Part shown: piece after piece, positions 50,927-59,848 of the stretch
Position numbering within the stretch: the first letter of the stretch is position 1
How the letters are laid out: the number at the start of each line of letters is the position of its first letter
Origin: an uncultured Muribaculaceae bacterium
GTDB taxonomy: Bacteria; Bacteroidota; Bacteroidia; Bacteroidales; Muribaculaceae
Assembly: GCA_910578075.1 (NCBI GenBank)
Contig: CAJTPK010000006.1
Span: 69,836 to 133,835 of the forward strand
Reading direction: 5' to 3'
DNA: 64,000 bases
Made by a program: the position numbers and the translations under genes
Notes under the pieces: model-generated
Database searches by the model: none
Seen by the model: the letters and a program-made list of their open reading frames with translations, nothing else
Told to the model about the DNA's origin: nothing

Positions 50927-51823
50927 CTACATCCTCACCAGCTTAAGGACCTGTGTGCCCTGACTGTTGAAGAGAAGCACCTCTGTAGGGCTGATCGGTT
51001 TTGCAGTTGAAGCCTCTTCAAGGGCTACTATGAATTCGGTCTCATAATTCTCGGTCGGCGGGCATGCCATGCGGGTGGTCGCGATTGAACTGAAAGATAT
51101 TGAGTTTGCGGCATCCATGTCGATTTCCATGGCTCCGTTTAGGATGTTACATCCAGTGTTACCGTGGATTTTAGCCTCGTCAACGTCAATTACAAGCTGC
51201 ACATCAGGATTGTCAACCTTTGTCTTGTTGATCATCGCTACCTTCCATGAGCCATTGAGGAAATCAAAATTCTGATGCATCAGAGTCATGACTTCGCGAC
51301 GGTTGCTGTCGAGAAAGTGCAGGTAATAATCGGAGTTCTTTTCATCCCATGTGTAATAACGGGTCGCTTCCAGGGCGGCGTTGATCTCATAGTCGGTTAT
51401 TCCCTCCTTATGGCACATCATCATTGTTGTTGCCATCTGTGAGAATGAGATTGTGCTGTCTTTAGGATTGTAAGTGTAACCTCCGTTCAGAGAATTGCAT
51501 CCATTGTTACCATAAACGCGCTTCTCAGAGGGTGAGAACTTGAGATAAGGTGCTTTTTCACCGACGGCAGGTTTACCGTTCACCTGCTCTATTGCCCAGT
51601 CACCTTTCACAACGCCCTTTGCGATCTCCTCGGGTGTATAAGTGCGGATCTCCTTTTTTGCAGCTATATGCTCACGATCGTGGGGAAGCACAGCCTCCTG
51701 GCTTACATCCTTTCCGGAATCTCCGGAACCGCCGGCTGTGCCGGTGGATTTGTTGAAAAGACTGCAGCTTCCGAGAGTTAATGTCATCCCGGCTGCCATA
51801 AGTATTATCAAATTCTTTTTCAT
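50927..51823 (-). CDS. Lipoprotein with two META (HslJ-like) domains
   Basis: A 298-residue lipoprotein: signal with lipobox Cys in LTLGSCSLF. Two META domains follow at about residues 70-175 (GDWAIEQVNGKPAV, NNGCNSLNGGYTY) and 190-295 (GSWKVAMINKTKV, NTGCNILNGAMEI). META domains occur in HslJ and related envelope stress proteins; their exact activity is unknown. It converges with the S4-domain gene and lies 73 bp upstream (by coordinates) of the ndh stop. Confidence 0.88.
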   Translation of the reverse strand: MKKNLIILMAAGMTLTLGSCSLFNKSTGTAGGSGDSGKDVSQEAVLPHDREHIAAKKEIRTYTPEEIAKGVVKGDWAIEQVNGKPAVGEKAPYLKFSPSEKRVYGNNGCNSLNGGYTYNPKDSTISFSQMATTMMMCHKEGITDYEINAALEATRYYTWDEKNSDYYLHFLDSNRREVMTLMHQNFDFLNGSWKVAMINKTKVDNPDVQLVIDVDEAKIHGNTGCNILNGAMEIDMDAANSISFSSIATTRMACPPTENYETEFIVALEEASTAKPISPTEVLLFNSQGTQVLKLVRM

Positions 51824-51896
51824 ATCAATTCAATTTTAACAATTCAATGCAAATTTAACAAAAATATCTCAGACTGCACTCAATATCTGAATGCTG

Positions 51897-53162
51897 TTAT
51901 GATGCCCAGTGCTTGCGCAGAGGATATTTGGTAGGTCTCAGGAGCAGACGCAGGCTGGTGCTGTAGAACAGATAATTCCAGAACCAGTTGACCATCACGC
52001 TCAGCTTGTTTCTCATGCCGAGAATGGATATGAGATGAATGAAGAGCCATGTCAGCCATGCAAAGAATCCGGAGAATGAGAATCCCTTGATATCCGCCAC
52101 GGCCTTATTTTTGCCTATGGTTGCCATAGACCCTTTGTCGTAATATTCAAACTTACTGGTGAATTCACCGGCGTTAAGATTTTTGGCAAGGTTGCGCGCC
52201 TGCTGTATTGCGGGTTGTGCCATCTGCGGGTGGCCATGCGGATATTTCTCGCATTCCATGAGCGCGATGTCACCGACAGCCATAACCGAATCCTCATAAC
52301 CTTTCACTCTGTTATATTCATCAACGATAATGCGGTTGCCGCGACCGATTGTCTGCTCCGGCATTCCCGGCATTGGTTCCCCTTTGACTCCGGCGGTCCA
52401 GATCAGGGTTTCGTAATATTCCTTGTGTCCGTCGGCGAATGTCACATATTTATTGTCGTAACTTTTCAACCCGGTGTTGAGCCTGACATTCACCATCAGG
52501 CTTTCAAGGTCTTTTACCGCGCGGTCGCGCGATTTCTTGCTCATCGCGCCCAGCAGTTGAGGGGAAGCCTCGATCAGAGTTACTGTCACATCTTCAGGTT
52601 GAAGCTCGGGATATTCTTTGGAGAGTATATATTTTTTCATTTCTCCGATGGCTCCCGCTATTTCCACACCCGAAGGTCCGCCTCCGACCACTAAAAACGA
52701 AAGCAGCTGATGGCGCCGTTCCGGATCCTTGCACATGGCTCCGCGCTCCAGGCGGTCAAGAATCTCATCACGGGTGTGGGCGGCTTCCGCAACGGTCTTT
52801 ATCCCGAAAGTCTCCTCCCCGAGATTCTCCATGCCGAAATAATTGTTGGTCGATCCGGCGGCGATGATCAGCTTGTCGTACGACAAGGTCTCATAGCTGG
52901 TGGTGACAAGTTTCTGTTCAAGATCAATATCCTTGACATTGCCCATATGGTATGAAGTGTTGCCCATCTTCTTGAACTCACGCCGGAACGGGAAGCAGAT
53001 GTTGGCGCTTACCAATCCCGACGAAGCCACCTGATAGAATAGCGGAGGGAAGCAATGAAAGTTGTTTCGGTCCACGAGGCTGACGCTATATTTTTTCGGG
53101 TCGAGGCGTTTGGCAAGATTCAATCCTGCGAATCCCCCACCGATTATAATGATTTTCTCCAT
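51897..53162 (-). CDS. ndh: Type II NADH dehydrogenase
   Basis: A 421-residue NDH-2 flavoprotein that passes electrons from NADH to quinone without pumping protons. The FAD motif IIGGGFAGLN is at residues 5-14 and the NADH-binding motif FLVVGGGPSGVEIAGAIGEM near residue 165. Hydrophobic C-terminal helices anchor it at the membrane (FFAWLTWLFIHLISI and following). The open frame continues upstream to 53930, but ATG 53162 (MEKIIIIGGG) is the correct family start. It is divergent from the TPR gene, with about 115 bp between starts. Confidence 0.95.
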   Translation of the reverse strand: MEKIIIIGGGFAGLNLAKRLDPKKYSVSLVDRNNFHCFPPLFYQVASSGLVSANICFPFRREFKKMGNTSYHMGNVKDIDLEQKLVTTSYETLSYDKLIIAAGSTNNYFGMENLGEETFGIKTVAEAAHTRDEILDRLERGAMCKDPERRHQLLSFLVVGGGPSGVEIAGAIGEMKKYILSKEYPELQPEDVTVTLIEASPQLLGAMSKKSRDRAVKDLESLMVNVRLNTGLKSYDNKYVTFADGHKEYYETLIWTAGVKGEPMPGMPEQTIGRGNRIIVDEYNRVKGYEDSVMAVGDIALMECEKYPHGHPQMAQPAIQQARNLAKNLNAGEFTSKFEYYDKGSMATIGKNKAVADIKGFSFSGFFAWLTWLFIHLISILGMRNKLSVMVNWFWNYLFYSTSLRLLLRPTKYPLRKHWAS

Positions 53163-53261
53163 GATTCTCTTTTTAAGCGTATGTGTAGTGAAAGGAGTTC
53201 CTATCATTACGCATTTTAAAAAATTAACGAATTGCAAACTCATATTGTTTCGATTATTTTG

Positions 53262-53269
53262 TATATTTG
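53262..53269 (+). promoter_or_regulatory. -7 box directly upstream of TPR gene
   Basis: TATATTTG at 53262-53269 ends 7 bp before the ATG at 53277. The -33 is not clear. This implies either a very short leader or a start further downstream (ATG 53298 or 53307). Confidence 0.45.
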
Positions 53270-53276
53270 CAGGGTG

Positions 53277-55343
53277 ATGAAAATAAAAGTGCATAATGCG
53301 ATGATAATGCGGCTGCCACTGTTGCTTGTTTTTATGGTGGCGATGGCCGCGCCGGTGCGTGTGAGCGCGCAGATAAACGCCGAGCAGGTGCTCAATATCG
53401 GGCGTAATGTCCTCTCGATGGAGGATTACATGCTGTCGATCCAATATTTCAATCAGGCCATCAAGGCCAAGCCATACCTTTCCGACCCTTATTTCTTCCG
53501 GGCTCTTGCAAAGCTCTATCTTGAAGATTATAAAGGAGCGGAGGAGGATTGCACCCTGGCTCTCGACAGGAATAAGTTCAAGACGGAGACTTATAAGGTG
53601 AGGGGATTCGCCCGTCAGAACATGGGCAAGGATTCTTTGGCTGTGGAGGATTACGACGCAGGACTCCGTTATAACCCCGAGGATAAGTATTTCCTGTTTT
53701 ACAAGGCTGTGGCTCAGACCGAGATGAAAAAGGCAAAGGATGCTGAATCGACATTTGCCCGTCTGCTCCGTATCTATCCCAACTTCGAAGAGGGTTATGC
53801 AGCCCGCGGACGGTTGCGCGCGGCTGAGGGCGATATTGTAGGCGCGTTGGCTGATCTTGATAAGGCGATATCCATCTCCCGCAATCTGATCAACGCTTTC
53901 CTGATGCGCGCCCAGATCGAATCCGAGCAAAAGCGCTGGGAGGCGGCGCTTCAGGATATGGATGCGGCTATCCGCCTGCAGCCCCAGGAGGCGGATCTGT
54001 ATGTGAACCGCGCTTATCTCCGGTATAATCTCGATGATTATTTCGGGGCGATGTCGGATTATAACTATACCCTCGAACTTGAACCCTATAATTCCGCTGC
54101 ATTGTTCAACCGCGCGCTTCTACGTTATGAGGTGAAAGACCTTAATCGTGCTGCCGATGATTTTAACGCGGTGTTGAAATATGACCCTGACAATTTCCAT
54201 GCGCGTTACAATCTCGGATTGGTGAATATGGAGCGTGGACGTCATAAAGAGGCTATCGCTGACCTTGACAAGATCACCCGTAAATATCCTCGCTTCTATC
54301 CGGCGTATTACGCTAAGGCGGAGGTGTTCCGCGATATGGGCGACATGCGCACGGCTATGCAGAATGCCCACACGGGCGATGATTTGGTGAAGCGTTATGT
54401 CGCCAATCCGGAAAAGAACCCTCTCGACCGCCCTGCCATAGCCGCCGGCAAGACACGCTCCACTCGCGATTCGGCAGATGAGGAGGAGAACGAGATTGAT
54501 GTAATGAACCGTTTCAATCAGCTTGTCACGGTTGGCGAGGCAACAGGACAGACGCAGCTGTCATACAATGAGAAAATAAAGGGACGTGTCCAGGACCGCG
54601 ACATCCGCGTGGAACCGGAGCCGGCATATATGCTCTCGCTGAAGGATTCACCGTTGTCATTGCGTTCAACATCCAACTATTTCCGGGAACTTGATGATTT
54701 CAACCAGCGCAATTATGTGACGGATCATATTTACCTCTCGGCAGGAGCTTCGGCTTCAGGCGAGGCTGAGATCCAGAATCTGTTTGGCAGAGCCGATTAT
54801 TATGAAGGAGTGGTGGCGGATGGACATGCGCGTGCCGCCGATTATCTGGCTCTTGGTGTGATCCGCACCATGCTTAAGAATTATCCGGCGGCGATAGAGG
54901 CATTCGATGCTGCGATTTCCCGCGATCCCGGTTTCACGGTTGCGTATATGGCTCGCGCGTATGCACGCCATGCCAACATGCAGGCACAATCAGCTGCCGC
55001 TGATGATGAAGATGCAGCGGCGGCAGCCTTGAGGCAGCGTGGATCACAGCGCGAATTAGCTGAGGTTGTGGCGGATTATGATAATGCCATCCGTCTGAAT
55101 CCGAGGCTTGTCTACGCTTGGTTCAACAAAGGGAATCTTTACTATGAGATGGGGGATTACACCTCCGCGTTGCAATGTTTTGCAGAAGCCGTGCGGCTTG
55201 ACCCGGCTTTCGGCTCCGCATATTTCAACCGCGGAATAACCTATCTGAATATCGGCAACAAGCGCCAGGCCTTCGCCGATCTCAGCAAAGCCGGCGAACT
55301 TGGCATCCTCCCAAGCTACAATCTGCTCAAACGCATGAAGTAA
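53277..55343 (+). CDS. Exported TPR-repeat protein
   Basis: A protein of about 688 residues with a signal-like N-terminus (MRLPLLLVFMVAMAAPVRVSAQ) and at least ten tetratricopeptide repeats spanning most of the rest. Examples are AVEDYDAGLRYNPEDKYFLF, RAADDFNAVLKYDPDNF and ALQCFAEAVRLDPAFGSAYF. TPR arrays bind partner proteins; here the location is probably periplasmic. The middle (about 395-480) has a linker with no repeats. The start codon is uncertain: 53277, 53298 and 53307 are all in frame. No enzyme domain is seen. Confidence 0.85.
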   Translation: MKIKVHNAMIMRLPLLLVFMVAMAAPVRVSAQINAEQVLNIGRNVLSMEDYMLSIQYFNQAIKAKPYLSDPYFFRALAKLYLEDYKGAEEDCTLALDRNKFKTETYKVRGFARQNMGKDSLAVEDYDAGLRYNPEDKYFLFYKAVAQTEMKKAKDAESTFARLLRIYPNFEEGYAARGRLRAAEGDIVGALADLDKAISISRNLINAFLMRAQIESEQKRWEAALQDMDAAIRLQPQEADLYVNRAYLRYNLDDYFGAMSDYNYTLELEPYNSAALFNRALLRYEVKDLNRAADDFNAVLKYDPDNFHARYNLGLVNMERGRHKEAIADLDKITRKYPRFYPAYYAKAEVFRDMGDMRTAMQNAHTGDDLVKRYVANPEKNPLDRPAIAAGKTRSTRDSADEEENEIDVMNRFNQLVTVGEATGQTQLSYNEKIKGRVQDRDIRVEPEPAYMLSLKDSPLSLRSTSNYFRELDDFNQRNYVTDHIYLSAGASASGEAEIQNLFGRADYYEGVVADGHARAADYLALGVIRTMLKNYPAAIEAFDAAISRDPGFTVAYMARAYARHANMQAQSAAADDEDAAAAALRQRGSQRELAEVVADYDNAIRLNPRLVYAWFNKGNLYYEMGDYTSALQCFAEAVRLDPAFGSAYFNRGITYLNIGNKRQAFADLSKAGELGILPSYNLLKRMK

Positions 55344-55346
55344 AGT

Positions 55347-55378
55347 TTTGCGTAATCCAATGATTTTTTGTATCTTTG
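55347..55378 (+). promoter_or_regulatory. Promoter of thrS-infC-rpmI-rplT
   Basis: TTTG at 55347-55350, a 20-nt spacer and TATCTTTG at 55371-55378. The leader to thrS is about 80 nt with a GGAGA-CCC-GGG-TCTCC hairpin at 55389-55412. Confidence 0.75.
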
Positions 55379-55463
55379 CAGCGGTTACGGAGATTCCCGA
55401 TGGGTTTCTCCTTTGAACCGTGTGTATTGTATTGAATATAAATAATATAAACAGAATATAATT

Positions 55464-57401
55464 ATGATCAACATAACATTCCCGGATGGCAGTGTGAAGC
55501 AGTTTGAGCAGGGTGTCACCCCGTTTCAGATTGCCGAGAGCATCAGCCCCCGCTTTGCCGCTGATGTTCTCGCGGCTAAAGTGAACGGAGAGGAGTGGGA
55601 TATCTCACGCCCCGTTGCTGAAGATGCTTCCATAGAGCTTTTCAAATGGGATTCTCCCGAGGGAAAACATGCGTTCTGGCATTCGTCCGCCCACCTTCTC
55701 GCCGAGGCTCTCCAGGAGCTTTATCCCGGTGTGAAGTTCGGTATCGGTCCTGCCATCGAGAACGGTTTTTACTACGATATTCATCCCGGAGAGCATAAGA
55801 TTACATCCGAGGATTTCCCCAAGATCGAGAAGAAAATGCTCGAGCTTGTGGCGAAGAAGGAGGATATCGTCCGCAAGGATATCGCCAAGGCTGACGCTCT
55901 GAAAATGTTTGGCGACCGTAATGAGACCTACAAGTGCGAGCTTATCAGCGAGCTTGAGGATGGTCATATCACAACCTATACACAGGGTGATTTCACAGAC
56001 CTCTGCCGCGGTCCGCATCTCCCCTCGACAGCCGCTATCAAGGCAGTGAAGATCCTTTCGCTTGCCGGTGCATACTGGCGCGGCGACGAGAAGCGCGACC
56101 AGCTTGTGCGTGTATACGGTATCTCATTCCCCAAGAAGAAGATGCTTGATGAGTATCTCGTGCTCCTTGAGGAGGCTAAGAAACGCGACCACCGTAAGCT
56201 CGGCAAGGAGATGGAGCTTTTTACATTCTCCTCTACCGTAGGTCAGGGTCTCCCCCTGTGGCTGCCGAAAGGTGCGGCTCTACGCGACCGTCTTGAGCAG
56301 TTCCTCCGCAAGATACAGAAAGAGTATGGTTACCTTCAGGTGATCACTCCCCATATCGGCAACAAGCAACTCTACGTCACTTCCGGACACTGGGCAAAAT
56401 ATGGCAAGGATTCTTTCCAGCCGATCAAAACCCCGCAGGAGGGTGAGGAGTATATGCTCAAACCGATGAACTGCCCTCACCACTGTGAGATATTCCGGGC
56501 TTTGCCGCGCAGTTACCGTGATCTTCCCCTGCGTTTTGCAGAGTTCGGAACTGTATACCGCTATGAGCAGAGCGGTGAGCTCCACGGATTGACACGCGTG
56601 CGCGGATTTACTCAGGATGACGCCCATCTCTTCTGTGCTCCCGAGCAGATCAAGGATGAGTTCCTCAAGGTGATGGATATTATCCTCTACATCTTCAAGG
56701 CTCTCAACTTCGACAATTACGAGGCTCAGATTTCATTGCGTGATCCCAAGAACAAGGAGAAATATATCGGAAGCGATGAGAACTGGCATCTTGCCGAGAA
56801 CGCTATCATCGAGGCTTGCGCGGAGAAGGGTCTGAAAGCCACTCAGGTTGAGGGTGAGGCTGCATTCTACGGTCCTAAACTCGACTTCATGGTGAAGGAT
56901 GCCATCGGACGCCGCTGGCAGCTCGGTACAATCCAGGTTGACTACAACCTCCCCGAGCGTTTTGAGCTTGAATATACCGGTTCTGACAACCAGAAGCATC
57001 GTCCGGTGATGATCCACCGTGCTCCTTTCGGATCTATGGAGCGTTTCGTGGCGGTTCTTCTTGAGCATACCGCCGGCAAACTTCCTCTCTGGCTTATCCC
57101 CGAGCAGTGCGTCGTTCTTCCCATCAGCGAGAAATTCAACGAATATGCGGCGAAGGTAGTCAAGGAGCTTGACAAGCATGGTGTCCGCGCCATAATTGAC
57201 GACAGAAATGAGAAAATCGGCAAGAAAATCCGCGACAACGAGCTTAAGAAAATACCTTATCTGCTTATTGTCGGTGAAAAAGAGGCTCAAAATGACGAAG
57301 TTTCTGTAAGAAAACAAGGCGAAGGTGACAAAGGTACGATGAAAATCATTAACTTTGCAGACGAAATCAATGCCGAGGTGGCAAAGATGATAAATAAATA
57401 A
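55464..57401 (+). CDS. thrS: Threonyl-tRNA synthetase
   Basis: A 645-residue class II synthetase. The N-terminal TGS domain covers residues 1-62, and an editing/SAD domain covers about 63-230 (HSSAHLLAEAL). The catalytic core has MNCPHHCEIF with zinc ligand Cys337 and RYEQSGELHGLTRVRGFTQD as motif 2. The anticodon domain is C-terminal. It charges tRNA-Thr. The order thrS-infC-rpmI-rplT is widely conserved, and autoregulation of the leader hairpin, known in E. coli, is possible here (inference). Confidence 0.98.
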   Translation: MINITFPDGSVKQFEQGVTPFQIAESISPRFAADVLAAKVNGEEWDISRPVAEDASIELFKWDSPEGKHAFWHSSAHLLAEALQELYPGVKFGIGPAIENGFYYDIHPGEHKITSEDFPKIEKKMLELVAKKEDIVRKDIAKADALKMFGDRNETYKCELISELEDGHITTYTQGDFTDLCRGPHLPSTAAIKAVKILSLAGAYWRGDEKRDQLVRVYGISFPKKKMLDEYLVLLEEAKKRDHRKLGKEMELFTFSSTVGQGLPLWLPKGAALRDRLEQFLRKIQKEYGYLQVITPHIGNKQLYVTSGHWAKYGKDSFQPIKTPQEGEEYMLKPMNCPHHCEIFRALPRSYRDLPLRFAEFGTVYRYEQSGELHGLTRVRGFTQDDAHLFCAPEQIKDEFLKVMDIILYIFKALNFDNYEAQISLRDPKNKEKYIGSDENWHLAENAIIEACAEKGLKATQVEGEAAFYGPKLDFMVKDAIGRRWQLGTIQVDYNLPERFELEYTGSDNQKHRPVMIHRAPFGSMERFVAVLLEHTAGKLPLWLIPEQCVVLPISEKFNEYAAKVVKELDKHGVRAIIDDRNEKIGKKIRDNELKKIPYLLIVGEKEAQNDEVSVRKQGEGDKGTMKIINFADEINAEVAKMINK

Positions 57402-57430
57402 GGAACAGCTGCAAGGCATAACACTAATAA

Positions 57431-58120
57431 ATGGAGAAAAAACCACAATTCAGCGGTCCTCGCCGACCGATGGCCCCAGCCGGCCCGAAGCCGCGTCCCG
57501 GACAGCGTCCCCGCAGGGGCAACGAGCGCAACAGTCGCGACCCCTATGTTATTAATGAATATATCCGTGCCCGCGAGGTGCGTCTTGTCGGTGACAACGT
57601 GGAGCAGGGTGTGTATCCCATTGAGAAAGCACGCCGCATAGCCGAGGAACTTGAACTCGACCTCATCGAGATCTCTCCCAACGCCGAGCCGCCGGTATGC
57701 CGTATCCTTGACTATCAGAAGTTCCTTTATCAGCAGAAAAAACGCCAGAAGGAGCAGAAAGCCAAAGCAGCCAAGGTTGTAGTGAAGGAGATCCGTTTCG
57801 GACCCCAGACCGATGACCATGATTACAATTTCAAGCTCAAGCATGCCGTAGGCTTCCTCAAAGAGGGATCCAAGGTGAAGGCTTATGTGTTCTTCCGTGG
57901 TCGCTCCATCCTTTTCAAGGAGCAGGGAGAGGTGCTTCTTCTCCGTTTTGCCAACGACCTTGAGGAATATGGAAAGGTTGAGATGATGCCGGTTCTAGAA
58001 GGGAAGCGCATGACCATCATGCTGACACCTCTGAAGGCTCCCGTCAAGAAAGACGAGCCCAAGAAAGAGGGCAGAAAGCAGGAATCATCGGAAGCCGAAG
58101 CTGCTGAAAATGCAGAGTGA
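57431..58120 (+). CDS. infC: Translation initiation factor IF-3
   Basis: A 229-residue IF-3. The first 35 residues are a Pro/Arg-rich extension (GPRRPMAPAGPKPRPG). The N-domain follows (VINEYIRAREVRLVGDNVEQG), then the linker helix (QQKKRQKEQKAKA), then the C-domain (KEIRFGPQTDDHDYNFKLKHA). The charged tail after residue 205 is extra. It starts with ATG, not the rare AUU of E. coli infC, so the classic start-codon autoregulation is absent. It lies 29 bp after thrS. Confidence 0.97.
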   Translation: MEKKPQFSGPRRPMAPAGPKPRPGQRPRRGNERNSRDPYVINEYIRAREVRLVGDNVEQGVYPIEKARRIAEELELDLIEISPNAEPPVCRILDYQKFLYQQKKRQKEQKAKAAKVVVKEIRFGPQTDDHDYNFKLKHAVGFLKEGSKVKAYVFFRGRSILFKEQGEVLLLRFANDLEEYGKVEMMPVLEGKRMTIMLTPLKAPVKKDEPKKEGRKQESSEAEAAENAE

Positions 58121-58140
58121 ACAATAAACAAGAAAGAAAG

Positions 58141-58221
58141 CCGTTATTTATGACGGTATATATAGAGACCGTAGGCACACCGTGCCGAGGTGAATTTTTA
58201 AACAACTAAATTTTCAAAACA
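58141..58221 (+). promoter_or_regulatory. Leader between infC and rpmI
   Basis: CCGT-TATTTATG-ACGG (58141-58156) and GGCA-CACCG-TGCC (58174-58186) are two small hairpins before rpmI. ATTTTTAAACAACT at 58193-58206 is a copy of the GTTGTTTAAAC family. L20-dependent control of this interval is known in other phyla, but nothing here proves it. Confidence 0.4.
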
Positions 58222-58419
58222 ATGCCTAAAGTAAAGACCAATGCCGCTGCGAAGAAGCGCTTCGCGCTCACCGGCACAGGGAAAATCAAGAGGAAACACG
58301 CTTACCACAGCCACATCCTGACCAAGAAGAGCAAAAAACGTAAGAGAAATCTTGACCATACAGCTCTCGTACAGGACGCAAACATCAAGCAGGTTCGCGA
58401 GCTCCTTTCTCTCCGCTAA
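58222..58419 (+). CDS. rpmI: 50S ribosomal protein L35
   Basis: A 65-residue basic protein starting MPKVKTNAAAKKRFALTG, the L35 signature, with KRKHAYHSHILTKKSKKRKR at the centre. It sits between infC and rplT as in most bacteria. It may share regulation with rplT through L20. Confidence 0.98.
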   Translation: MPKVKTNAAAKKRFALTGTGKIKRKHAYHSHILTKKSKKRKRNLDHTALVQDANIKQVRELLSLR

Positions 58420-58527
58420 TCAGCATTTTCCTATTTTACTTTTATCAATTTTTATTAACCGAACGTCCAGCTCCGCAAGTGCATAAAATTAATTGATTGC
58501 CGCTGACGTTCAAAAAATCAAAAAAAG

Positions 58528-58875
58528 ATGCCAAGATCAGTAAATCACGTTGCTTCACGAGCAAAAAGAAAGAAAATCCTTAAACTCACCCGTGGTTATT
58601 ACGGCAGCCGCCGCAATGTGTGGACAGTAGCCAAGAACACCTGGGAGAAAGGTCTGACCTATGCTTACCGCGACCGCAAGCAGAAAAAACGCGACTTCCG
58701 CGCTCTCTGGATCCAGCGTATCAACGCCGCAGCTCGTCAGGAGGGTCTTTCATACTCAATGCTCATGGGCCTCATTCATAAGGCAGGAATCGAGATCAAC
58801 CGCAAGGTTCTCGCTGAGCTCGCAATGAACAATCCCGCAGCTTTCAAAGCAATCGTAGAGAAAGTAAAGAAATAA
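58528..58875 (+). CDS. rplT: 50S ribosomal protein L20
   Basis: A 115-residue L20: MPRSVNHVASRAKRKKILK, GYYGSRRNVWTVAK and AGIEINRKVLAELA are standard. L20 is essential early in 50S assembly and represses its own operon in some bacteria. It ends the thrS operon at a strong terminator. A palindromic element and a structured RNA follow. Confidence 0.98.
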   Translation: MPRSVNHVASRAKRKKILKLTRGYYGSRRNVWTVAKNTWEKGLTYAYRDRKQKKRDFRALWIQRINAAARQEGLSYSMLMGLIHKAGIEINRKVLAELAMNNPAAFKAIVEKVKK

Positions 58876-58900
58876 GACCTGAATATCAATTCAGAAAATA

Positions 58901-58937
58901 CAGGGGTGTCACGCCAGTGACACCCCTGTCTGCTTTT
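58901..58937 (+). terminator. Terminator of rplT
   Basis: CAGGGGTGTCAC (58901-58912) pairs perfectly with GTGACACCCCTG (58917-58928), followed by TCTGCTTTTT. Confidence 0.9.
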
Positions 58938-59011
58938 TCATCCAGCACAGGTTTATACCGCCCGGATTGATAAGTGTAGGATGTATTGGTGTTCGGTTAA
59001 TTTTTTAATAT

Positions 59012-59395
59012 TGTTGTCCGGTAAATTTTGAACCTTAATGATTAGAACGCTGAACTCCGTTTCACTTTTGAACGCGGAACTCACGCGGAACTTTCTTCTC
59101 AAAGACTTGGGCACATGAACATTGCGGGTTAAGAAATTCCTCCGGATTTCTTAACGGCGCGGAACGTAGGCGGAACGAGTCAGTAGCCATGCAGTCAATT
59201 GAAAGCAGGGATGAACTCAGATGCCTATCGTTCCGCCTGCGTTCAGCGTCACAAATCAGGACTTCAGTTCTGATTTGACCGCTCTGTTTCTTCCTGATAC
59301 TTGTCTAATATCATAGTTCCGCGTGGGTTCCGCGTTCAAAAGTGAAACGAAGTTCCGCGTTCTAATCATTAAGGTTCAAAATTTACCGGACAACA
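59012..59395. repeat. 384-bp palindromic element with ~80-bp terminal inverted repeats
   Basis: The first and last 80 bp are nearly perfect reverse complements (a handful of mismatches), beginning TGTTGTCCGGTAAATTTTG. Nested inside are GTTAAGAAAT/ATTTCTTAAC (59128-59155), an arm pair at 59161-59178 and 59228-59244, and AAATCAG/CTGATTT (59253-59276). The whole element could fold as one long branched hairpin. It holds no gene of useful length and has the look of a miniature transposable element or a retained structured repeat. It separates rplT from the ncRNA. Confidence 0.85.
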
Positions 59396-59447
59396 GTGAT
59401 AAAAATATTTAGCTGCATAGATAATTTTCAAAAAAATGAAACGGGGT

Positions 59448-59479
59448 ATTGCATAATTGAACCGGATAGATTATCTTTG
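59448..59479 (+). promoter_or_regulatory. Promoter of the structured ncRNA
   Basis: ATTG at 59448-59451, a 20-nt spacer and TATCTTTG at 59472-59479. It directly precedes the RNA at 59486. Confidence 0.65.
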
Positions 59480-59485
59480 CGTTAT

Positions 59486-59799
59486 AGAAATAGCAAGAGA
59501 GCTTCGGTGACGAGGATTTGATACACACCTCAGATGACCGCGAGGTAACGAAGATCCACGCCCGGTGAAGTTATACCACATCAAAGCAAATTGGGAAACT
59601 CATCAAATTTTTTAGAAATACCGAGACATACTTGTCAGTTGATGGCGGGCCCCACGCCGAAAGGCGTTGACTTTTGTCGCAGGCGGATTACAAAGACTGG
59701 CGAGACCTCAAAACCTGTCATCCGGAGTTTCGTCACATTCCTTTGATGTGGACTTTTAAAGACCGGTGAGCGCTTCCGCTCTCACCGGCTTCTTTTTTT
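59486..59799 (+). ncRNA. Structured small RNA downstream of rplT (Bacteroidales-1 / 6S-like candidate)
   Basis: A region of about 310 nt has its own promoter and ends in a strong terminator: CCGGTGAG (59763-59770) with CTCACCGG (59781-59788), then CTTCTTTTTTTA. It has no start-to-stop frame worth keeping. CCACATCAAAG (59576-59586) pairs exactly with CTTTGATGTGG (59741-59751), enclosing a domain with the small hairpin CGCC-GAAA-GGCG; a CTTCG/CGAAG domain precedes it. From memory, the Bacteroidales-1 RNA motif lies next to the L20 gene and has been linked to 6S RNA. The position fits; the assignment rests on position and architecture, not on an alignment. Confidence 0.68.
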
Positions 59800-59848
59800 A
59801 TTCATAGTATATGATTTTCAGTTAGTAACGAATAATTAGTATCAAAAT

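Noticed and set aside
53163..53930. Upstream extension of the ndh frame by 256 residues
   Set aside because: The extension lies across the divergent TPR gene and its start region, has no family similarity, and the NDH-2 start MEKIIIIGGG at 53162 is clear.
59012..59395. Complete insertion sequence
   Set aside because: No frame long enough for a transposase between the inverted repeats; at most it is a non-autonomous element.
59486..59799. tmRNA or RNase P RNA
   Set aside because: No tRNA-like end with CCA, no tag-peptide frame, and none of the conserved RNase P core strings were found.
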